Assembly: GCA_964384625.1 (NCBI GenBank)
Contig: CAYLNH010000032.1
Coordinates: 1 to 39,075, forward strand
From: CAYLNH01 sp964384625
GTDB taxonomy: Bacteria; Verrucomicrobiota; Lentisphaeria; JABSQK01
Reading direction: 5' to 3'
DNA length: 39,075 bases
The notes beneath the pieces are model-generated. The model was not told where the DNA came from. It ran no database searches and saw nothing but the letters and a program-made list of their open reading frames with translations. Below are positions 33,421-39,075 of the stretch, one piece after another (positions within the stretch are counted from its first letter, which is position 1; every line of letters begins with the position of its first letter). Position numbers and translations under genes: made by a program.

Positions 33421-33465
33421 TCACCGATTACCAGTCACCGATCACCGATTACCGATTACCGTCCG
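33421..33465. repeat. 7-nt tandem array 2 (GATTACC-like)
   Basis: About six heptamers related to GATTACC or GATCACC, ending about 10 nt before TTGACG. Its phase and sequence match array 1. Confidence 0.75.
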
Positions 33466-33533
33466 CCGGCTGACTTGACGTTACGGAAACGCCATCTAGC
33501 GTCGATATGGCTACTAACCACAAGGACCTGCTG

Positions 33534-35135
33534 ATGACTGCACAGAAACGCCCGAATATCCTCTGGATCTCTTTCGAAGACACGAACCCGTTCTACGGCT
33601 GCTACGGCGACAAGGTGGCGCGCACACCGAATGTCGACCGGCTCGCCGCCGAGGGCTGCATCTGGCCGAAGGCGTTTTCGACCGCCGGCGTCTGCGCCCC
33701 GGCCCGCTCCGCGGTGATTACCGGGATGTACCCGATCTCCATCGGTACGATGCATATGCGAACGAAGCACACGAACAAGTACACGCCGGAAATGCCGACG
33801 CCCTACTCTGCTGTGGTGCCGCACTACGTGAAGTGTTTCTCTGAATACCTGCGCGCCGCCGGCTACTACTGCACGAACAACGTGAAGACCGACTACCAGT
33901 TTGACCCGCCGAGCACAGCCTGGGACGAACTGAGTACGGAAGCGCACTGGCGGAACCGGCCGGATCCGGACCAGCCGTTCTTTGCGGTGTTCAACCCGAC
34001 CACGACACATGAGAGCGGCATGTGGGAGGACAAGGAGATCGGGGCGGACTTCAGCCCGGACGACGTCGAACTGCCGCCGTATATCCCGGACACGCCGAAG
34101 ACGCGTGAGTCGATGGCGCGAATGCACACGAACATCCAGAAGAACGACCGGGTCATGGGCGAACTGCTGCAGCAATTGGAGGAAGACGGGCTGGCGGACA
34201 ACACAATTGTCTTCCACTGGAGCGACCACGGCCCCCTGCCCCGCGGCAAACGCTGGGTTTACGATTCGGGCATTCGCGTGCCGATGATCGTGCGTTGGCC
34301 GGGCCAACTGGAACCCGGCACCGTCTCCGACGAGCTCGTCAGCACGTTGGACCTGGCGCCGACGGTACTCTCGCTGTGCGGCGTCGACGTGCCGGCACAC
34401 CTGCAGGGACAGCCGTTCCTCGGCCCGCAGAAGGCCGAGCCGCGGGAGTATGTCTTCGCGGCGCGCGACCGTTTCGACGAGTCCTACGACATGGTCCGCG
34501 CCGCCCGCGACGGCCGGTTCAAATACATCCGCAACTGCCGGCCGGAACTGCCGTACCTGTTGTGGATCCCCTATCGCAACAAACACCCGATGCTCCAGGA
34601 AATGTGGCGCCTGCACATGGCCGGCGAATTGAACGGCGCGCAGCGTCTGATGTTCGATCCGCGTCCTGTGGAGGAACTCTACGACACCGAGGCGGATCCG
34701 TGGGAGATCAACAATCTGGCAACGGACCCGAGATACGGCGAAGACCTGGAACGGCTGCGCGAAGCGGTTGACGGCTGGATCGACGAGGTCGGCGACATGG
34801 GCGAAATTCCCGAGTCCGAGATGGTGCGCCAATGGTATCCCGACGGCGAGCAACCAACGACAACCGCGCCGATCTTCGTCCCGATCTGCGGGGAATCCCC
34901 CGGCATCGAGGCGGTGACGGAGACGACGGTCCAGGGCCCGGCGCTGCTGCAGTTGCACACACCAACCCAGGGCGCGTCGATTGCCTACGCCCTGGACGCC
35001 GGCGACGCCGCCCGCTGGCTGCTGTACACCGAGCCGTTACGACTGGCCGCAGGCGAAAACACGATCCGCGCGCGAGCGGTGCGCATCGGCTACGAAGAGA
35101 GTCCGGAAGTCACCGCGACCATTACAGTGCAATAG
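33534..35135 (+). CDS. Type I sulfatase 2 with C-terminal beta domain
   Basis: This 533-residue sulfatase has the formylglycine motif at Cys54 (AGVCAPARSAVITGMYP). The N-terminal metal site is in NILWISFEDTNPFYGCYGD, and HWSDHGPLPRGKRWVYDSG supplies the distal active-site residues. It ends in a beta-rich domain (TPTQGASIAYALDAGDAARW to ESPEVTATITV). That end resembles the chitobiase/hexosaminidase C-terminal or Fn3-like domains attached to Lentisphaerota sulfatases. No signal peptide is seen. I chose the ATG at 33534, preceded by AAGGA at 7 nt, over the ATG at 33507, which lacks one. Only weak overall similarity to sulfatase 1 is visible, so the two probably differ in substrate. Confidence 0.92.
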   Translation: MTAQKRPNILWISFEDTNPFYGCYGDKVARTPNVDRLAAEGCIWPKAFSTAGVCAPARSAVITGMYPISIGTMHMRTKHTNKYTPEMPTPYSAVVPHYVKCFSEYLRAAGYYCTNNVKTDYQFDPPSTAWDELSTEAHWRNRPDPDQPFFAVFNPTTTHESGMWEDKEIGADFSPDDVELPPYIPDTPKTRESMARMHTNIQKNDRVMGELLQQLEEDGLADNTIVFHWSDHGPLPRGKRWVYDSGIRVPMIVRWPGQLEPGTVSDELVSTLDLAPTVLSLCGVDVPAHLQGQPFLGPQKAEPREYVFAARDRFDESYDMVRAARDGRFKYIRNCRPELPYLLWIPYRNKHPMLQEMWRLHMAGELNGAQRLMFDPRPVEELYDTEADPWEINNLATDPRYGEDLERLREAVDGWIDEVGDMGEIPESEMVRQWYPDGEQPTTTAPIFVPICGESPGIEAVTETTVQGPALLQLHTPTQGASIAYALDAGDAARWLLYTEPLRLAAGENTIRARAVRIGYEESPEVTATITVQ

Positions 35136-35283
35136 GTGCTGACGGCGGCGGAAGTCGCCGGTCGAAACCACCGCCCGCATTCCCGGGTCTGGCGGTTTGC
35201 CGGAGGTGCTCTGCCCCCGGCAGCGCACAGGGGTTAAGTACAGGGGGCGGCCCCGGCCAGATGCCGACGAGCCCGGAGAGGAA

Positions 35284-36213
35284 CTAATCGCCGGCGAGTT
35301 CATTGAGGACGGCGATGAATTCGGCGGGGGGCTGAAAGCGCATTTCTTCCTCGGTAACCTCGCACGGCAGCAAGGTAAACTGATCGTCCTGATACCAGTA
35401 CAGGTGTGGACTGATCGATCCCGGGCCTTCTTCGAACATGCCCTGGATAACCGGGAGCATGGCGTTGATCGCCGACACGACCCCGATGTCATTGATCGGG
35501 AAGCAAAGGACTACGTGCCGGTGGGGGATGCCGACCAGGGCGCCATAGGTCCCGATGCAGTCCGGGTGCTGGTTCAGCATCAATGCATGGGTGGACGTCA
35601 GAAAATTGTCGCTGACGAAGTAACGGATCACAACATCCGGGGTAATCTCCTCCGTGGAGACTTCGGGCACGACGGTGCGGCGAACATTCCCCAGACCGTG
35701 GGCAAAGAGTTCGTCGACGCTCTTGTCCCACTTCTTTGCCGTTTCCGACGGCACCGTCTGAATTGTGGTCGGCAGGTCGACGACCAGGACGGAAACCGTC
35801 CCTTCGAAATCTTCGCGGAACACGACCTTGTCGCGGCCGAGCGAGTTGACGTAATCCTCGTGGTAGAGGCGGACCGCCAGAAGATCGGCGACGGCGTCGA
35901 AGTCTTCCATCTCCTGCTCGATGCGGTCGCGGTCGTCCTCGGCTTCCCGCAGGCGTAGAAAATGCTCGCCGATGGTATCCCGCCATTCCTCTTCCGGCGA
36001 CATATGACAGACCTGCGCCAGGTTCTGCAGGCCATAGGTATGGTCACGCTCCGGGACGTGGACAAATCCCTCTTCAACCGCGACTTCCGCACCCTCTTCA
36101 TGGAAGTAGTCGCAAACCAGTTTCTCGAAGCGCTGGTATTCCGCCGCGCTGAAGAAACTCGCCCACTCCGGCGCCTTGTCGTTCTTGCCGAAAAGATTGC
36201 CAAACGGTCCCAT
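35284..36213 (-). CDS. DUF1444/YtpQ-like protein of unknown function
   Basis: The 309-residue protein is cytosolic, with no signal or membrane segment. The N-terminus (ASFFSAAEYQRFEKLVCDYF) is helical. A middle part (SVLVVDLPTTIQTVPSETAK and VDELFAHGLGNVRR) resembles the DUF1444/YtpQ family of Firmicutes, in which a short Val/Asp-rich strand is followed by a Trp/Glu-rich helix. The rest is mixed (HALMLNQHPDCIGTYGALVG). Function is unknown. The ATG at 36213 has GGAG 5 nt upstream. An in-frame start at 36285 would add residues of doubtful origin. Confidence 0.72.
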   Translation of the reverse strand: MGPFGNLFGKNDKAPEWASFFSAAEYQRFEKLVCDYFHEEGAEVAVEEGFVHVPERDHTYGLQNLAQVCHMSPEEEWRDTIGEHFLRLREAEDDRDRIEQEMEDFDAVADLLAVRLYHEDYVNSLGRDKVVFREDFEGTVSVLVVDLPTTIQTVPSETAKKWDKSVDELFAHGLGNVRRTVVPEVSTEEITPDVVIRYFVSDNFLTSTHALMLNQHPDCIGTYGALVGIPHRHVVLCFPINDIGVVSAINAMLPVIQGMFEEGPGSISPHLYWYQDDQFTLLPCEVTEEEMRFQPPAEFIAVLNELAGD

Positions 36214-36816
36214 ACGATCTCCACGCGGCTGCTGAAAAGGTTCGTCCGCTGGGTGAAATCTACCGTACGAACCGCGTTCCCGCAACTGATTTCTGCGCCG
36301 GCGGGCGCATGTCAGTGCTGTAGGTCATCCCTTCGTGTTGCGGCAGGAGCCGCACCATAGCGCCGGAACGTTCGCCGGTCCAGCCACCGGCGGGCTTGTG
36401 GGCGTATGCGATGTCTGTTGCCGGTTCGCGACTCGCTGGACCCCGGGTCGCTCGTCGGCCCGGTGAATGCGTTCATCAGGGAAGGAGACGGCCTCACGAT
36501 CCCGCTTTTCGGGCGCCGGGAAGCCTGCTTCCCAGCGCCTGAGAAGCAGGGTGAGGGGTGAGGGCTTGCAGCCACGAATGAACGTGTTCATCAGGCGGAT
36601 ATACCGCCTGGGGTCGTATGATCGAGCCAATTGTCGGCAGGAGAACACCTGCAGAAGTGACATGCGCCCTTCGCCGGCCCGTAATGCGTCAGTCACGGGG
36701 AGTGGCTCCCGCGTGCTGCTCTCCTGCCACCAGCAGGCTTGACCATCGGCCACAACCGGAGCGAAGCGATACTGCGGCTTCGATCGGATCGGATGAACCC
36801 GGACGGCCGGCAACGA
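36214..36816. other. Intergenic region with repeat copy B and hairpins
   Basis: No gene is evident. It contains dispersed repeat copy B (36340-36480), hairpins CCTGCTTC/GAAGCAGG (36524-36550) and CAGGCGG/CCGCCTG (36592-36610), and a second GTTCATCAGG at about 36586-36595. Confidence 0.6.
36340..36480. repeat. Dispersed intergenic repeat, copy B
   Basis: Block 1 (36340-36399) and block 2 (36441-36480) match copy A at 13355-13645 in the same orientation. Copy B lacks the 129-bp insertion and probably shows the older state. Confidence 0.75.
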
Positions 36817-37974
36817 TTACTTCTGGCGCCGGGCTTCCCAGGTCCAGGTCTTGTTCTTGATGTTCCGAGCTTCCCCCGACATATAGTCCCGACGGCGAAT
36901 CACACCGGTGTACGTGGCGTACGCGTTGTTGACGCTGAACGTGATGCGGCTGCCGCGTACCGACCAGACATGTTTCTTGGTATCACTGGCGCCGGGATAG
37001 CTGTACTCGCCGCCCGGCAGCAACGTAAAGACGTACGGTTTCAGATCCGTCACATCGTCAAACGTAATCCTCCATTTGCTCCCGATGAGTTCGGCGCCCA
37101 GCGCCGGTTCGACCGGCAGTTTCAGCTCGGCGGCGGCGCCTTTTTCCTTCACCCACGCCTGCCATTTTGCGGCGGCGGCGACATCCGCCCGGGTATCCGA
37201 TTCGTCCCCCGTCGCCGCCTGCAGCGCCAGCAGGGCATCCTGCCGGATGCGTTCATCCTCACTGCGGAGCAGAGCCGCCAACGGCGCCAGGCCGGCCCGG
37301 TCCTTTAGGTTCAGGACGGCGACCGCCGCCAGATAGCGCACGCGCTCGTCCTTGTCCTTGAGACTGGGCCGGAGGACGGCGGCGTTGTCGCCCTCCAGAC
37401 AGATAACCGCCGCCCGCCGAACCAAGACATTCGGGTCGCTCAGCGCCTTGACCAGGAGGTCCTTGTCGGCGGGCGTCAAACAGGCCTTGAGCGCGTCACA
37501 GGCGAGCGGGAAGATCATATCGCCGCCGCACAGCGGCAGGACTTGCAAGACAACGGCGCCGCCTTCACCCGGCGCTTTCTCGACCAGCAGCCGAAGACCG
37601 GCCCGAAGGACCTCCAGCGGCCGGCCGGCATCCATCTGCCGCAGGATGCGGCGGGCCCGCAGCTTGATCTCCGGGTCTTCGGATCGGGATGCTTCGGTCA
37701 CTGCCGCCCGGGCCGTCAGTGCCAATCGGCGGAGCTCCTTCTCCGCCGCCCGGCGCTCCCGGAAACTATCGGCGCCCAGTTGTTCAACCAATACCCGCAC
37801 CCGCTTCTTCGCAGCCGCCGTCGGGGCAATGGCGCGCAGATGCCCGAGCACGCCGGCCGTCGTTTTTTCGACGCCGGCCGCCGCCAACGCATCCCGTTCC
37901 GGCCCGGCAGCGGCAGCCAGCACAATCAATGCGACGGCCGCCAGAGCTGTGATGACGCGAATTCCGCTCGGCAT
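36817..37974 (-). CDS. Secreted HEAT-repeat protein with C-terminal beta domain
   Basis: The 385-residue product has a signal peptide (VITALAAVALIVLAAAAG). HEAT-like repeats of the planctomycete type follow, for example LGADSFRERRAAEKELRRLA, SRSEDPEIKLRARRILRQMD and LSDPNVLVRRAAVICLEGDN. The last ~85 residues form a beta-rich domain (SKWRITFDDVTDLKPYVFTL to NIKNKTWTWEARRQ) of lipocalin-like appearance. HEAT repeats usually mediate protein binding, so this may be a surface or periplasmic adaptor. The ATG at 37974 is preceded by GGGGA; an earlier in-frame ATG would hide the signal peptide. It is divergent from the alpha/beta hydrolase. Confidence 0.85.
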   Translation of the reverse strand: MPSGIRVITALAAVALIVLAAAAGPERDALAAAGVEKTTAGVLGHLRAIAPTAAAKKRVRVLVEQLGADSFRERRAAEKELRRLALTARAAVTEASRSEDPEIKLRARRILRQMDAGRPLEVLRAGLRLLVEKAPGEGGAVVLQVLPLCGGDMIFPLACDALKACLTPADKDLLVKALSDPNVLVRRAAVICLEGDNAAVLRPSLKDKDERVRYLAAVAVLNLKDRAGLAPLAALLRSEDERIRQDALLALQAATGDESDTRADVAAAAKWQAWVKEKGAAAELKLPVEPALGAELIGSKWRITFDDVTDLKPYVFTLLPGGEYSYPGASDTKKHVWSVRGSRITFSVNNAYATYTGVIRRRDYMSGEARNIKNKTWTWEARRQK

Positions 37975-38096
37975 GACGTTTTGTCCCCTGTCGTTTGCGG
38001 GTGCAGGTGGCCGCCCTATTATAACAGATCCGAACCGCACTCGCCAGACCAAATCCGGCGCCCGCGGCAAACGCACCATGAAGGGCGCAGATCCCA

Positions 38097-38990
38097 ATGC
38101 CGACATCGCCACATTCGACGCCATACGGATCGCACGCCCGCCATCGGATGGCCGTCTGGTCGGCCGGCGGCAACCGCGCCCGCCCAGCCGTCCTGTGGTT
38201 TCACGGCGGCGGCTTCCAGGGCGGCGATCACCTGCAGATTCCGCCGGAACGCCCGGCACTGGCCAACCAACTCGGGATGACGTTTTTCTCCGCCACCTAC
38301 CGTCTGCGGGACAGCAACCCGACCCGCATGGACATCATGATGGACGGCGCCCGAGCTCTGCAGTATATCCGACATCACCACGAGCATCTGCAGATTGACC
38401 CGACGCGCATTGCCGTCTGCGGCGGCTCCGCCGGCGGCCACATTGCCGGCTGGCTGGCCTACCACGCCGACCTCGCCGATACCGCTGCCGACGACCCGGT
38501 CCGGCGGTGTTCGACCCGAGTCAATGTCGTCGGCCTGGTCAATACCCAACCAGTTCCCGAGGAGTTTGCCGACTGCGTCCGGTACCTGGGCGTCGATCGC
38601 GATCTGGTGGAATTGACTGTCGGCAAGTATCTACTGGCCCGGGCCGAGGAACAACTGCAGGGCGTCTGGTTTCAGGAGCCGTTTCACCACGACGACTTCG
38701 AAACCGAGGCCGAATTCATCAGGGAATGGCGCGCGTTCTACCGGGAATGCAGTGTCTTCGATCAGGCGACGGCCGCGGCGCCGCCGACGTTCTTCGTGAC
38801 GCAGGATGTCCCGCCAACGGCGGAGCAACTGCTTCGCGACGACAACGGCGAACCAGCGGACATCGACCTGCACCATCCGGTACTGATGCTGATGCTGAAA
38901 AACAAACTCGATTCACTGGGTGTCCAAACGACCTGGAGCAGTTCGTTCGACGCCATGCTCCGCTTCTTCGGCGATCAACTGGCCGTTTAG
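38097..38990 (+). CDS. Alpha/beta hydrolase, possibly frameshifted at the N-terminus
   Basis: This is an alpha/beta hydrolase of the hormone-sensitive-lipase/feruloyl-esterase-like type. The oxyanion motif HGGG (36-39) is in AVLWFHGGGFQGG and the nucleophile Ser111 is in CGGSAGGH. The usual catalytic His near the C-terminus is not evident: the end reads SSSFDAMLRFFGDQL. The annotated N-terminus (MPTSPHSTPYGSHARHRMA) looks unnatural. The other frame, starting with an ATG at 38078, encodes MKGADPNADIATFDAIRIAR, which looks like a family N-terminus. A one-base shift near 38150-38175 would join the two. Whether this is a sequencing error or a real frameshift is open. Substrate unknown. Confidence 0.7.
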   Translation: MPTSPHSTPYGSHARHRMAVWSAGGNRARPAVLWFHGGGFQGGDHLQIPPERPALANQLGMTFFSATYRLRDSNPTRMDIMMDGARALQYIRHHHEHLQIDPTRIAVCGGSAGGHIAGWLAYHADLADTAADDPVRRCSTRVNVVGLVNTQPVPEEFADCVRYLGVDRDLVELTVGKYLLARAEEQLQGVWFQEPFHHDDFETEAEFIREWRAFYRECSVFDQATAAAPPTFFVTQDVPPTAEQLLRDDNGEPADIDLHHPVLMLMLKNKLDSLGVQTTWSSSFDAMLRFFGDQLAV

Positions 38991-38991
38991 C

Positions 38992-39010
38992 CGCAGTTGT
39001 CCCAACTGCG
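38992..39010 (+). terminator. Hairpin after the alpha/beta hydrolase
   Basis: CGCAGTTG and CAACTGCG form an 8-bp stem over TCC, 2 nt after the stop, followed by CATCCTTCCTCC. Confidence 0.55.
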
Positions 39011-39043
39011 CATCCTTCCTCCTCCTGCCGATAGGGGTAGGAA

Positions 39044-39075
39044 AGGGGCCCGTCGTTGGGCCCCTCCCCTCCCTC
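39044..39075 (+). terminator. Second hairpin near the window end
   Basis: AGGGGCCC and GGGCCCCT form an 8-bp stem over GTCGTT, followed by a C/T-rich tract. It may reinforce the end of the hydrolase transcript. Confidence 0.5.

Larger units (their letters stand above)
33063..33533. other. Intergenic region with 7-nt arrays and hairpins
   Basis: No gene. It holds two heptamer arrays (listed separately), hairpins ACTGCCC-AAA-GGGCAGT (33301-33317) and CACAAGCA-TCCC-TGCTTGTG (33354-33373), and a TTGACG element near 33475 that could be the -35 of sulfatase 2. Confidence 0.55.

Noticed and set aside
33456..34958. 500-residue minus-strand frame over sulfatase 2
   Set aside because: The plus-strand protein has all sulfatase motifs; the frame is a GC-rich shadow.

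Overview
The window is GC-rich bacterial chromosome and most resembles a member of the Lentisphaerota (Planctomycetota-Verrucomicrobiota-Chlamydiota superphylum). The strongest signs are a pseudopilin whose N-terminus reads KFTLIELLVVIAIIAVLAA with Lys in place of the usual Gly before the cleavage site, two sulfatases with C-x-P-x-R motifs, a URO-D-fold methyltransferase beside an AraC regulator, a DUF3568-type lipoprotein, planctomycete-style HEAT-repeat proteins and many secreted proteins of unknown function. No rRNA, tRNA, CRISPR array, complete transposase or phage gene was found. The assignment rests on gene style only.

Layout. 1-2.4 kb: a secreted beta-propeller protein with a C-terminal module that recurs in another protein at 9.8 kb. 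2.4-6.6 kb (minus strand): an apparent operon of a large secreted Ala/Lys/Glu coiled-coil protein, ribD and ribE, tightly packed, with a good sigma-70-type promoter. 6.7-8.3 kb: a MoxR-type ATPase translationally coupled to an isochorismatase-family hydrolase. 8.5-9.3 kb: a group-2-like sigma-70 factor with a strong terminator. 9.8-13.2 kb: an SGNH hydrolase and a protein built from a duplicated module. 13.7-15.8 kb: a divergent AraC regulator / URO-D-fold methyltransferase pair with repeated TCACAAAT boxes between them. 16-20.5 kb: a 1482-residue DUF3857-transglutaminase-TPR protein with an inverted repeat over its promoter. 21-25 kb: a small lipoprotein, an IclR regulator paired with a spore-photoproduct-lyase-like radical SAM protein, then a TrmH-family RNA methyltransferase. 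25.1-28.5 kb: two tandem, diverged copies of an uncharacterised HEAT-containing protein. 28.5-35.1 kb: a pseudopilin behind a promoter with a 14-bp palindrome and a leader hairpin, a sulfatase, a small membrane-anchored protein, a REP-hairpin island next to a gene remnant, a metallophosphatase and a second sulfatase. 35.3-39 kb: a DUF1444/YtpQ-like protein, a HEAT-repeat protein and an alpha/beta hydrolase whose N-terminus may be frameshifted.

How the genes fit together. Only riboflavin synthesis (ribD, ribE) is an assignable metabolic pathway. The sulfatases, pseudopilin, SGNH hydrolase and alpha/beta hydrolase suggest sulfated or esterified polysaccharide use, which is typical of the group but is inferred here. 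The most interesting undescribed material is the recurring C-terminal module, the tandem HEAT paralogues, the duplicated-module secreted protein, the IclR/radical-SAM pair, and several families of intergenic repeats: REP-like GTAG hairpins with a compensatory base change, a two-copy repeat carrying an insertion, 29-nt triplicate repeats and 7-nt tandem arrays. All similarities were recognised by eye; no database search was run.
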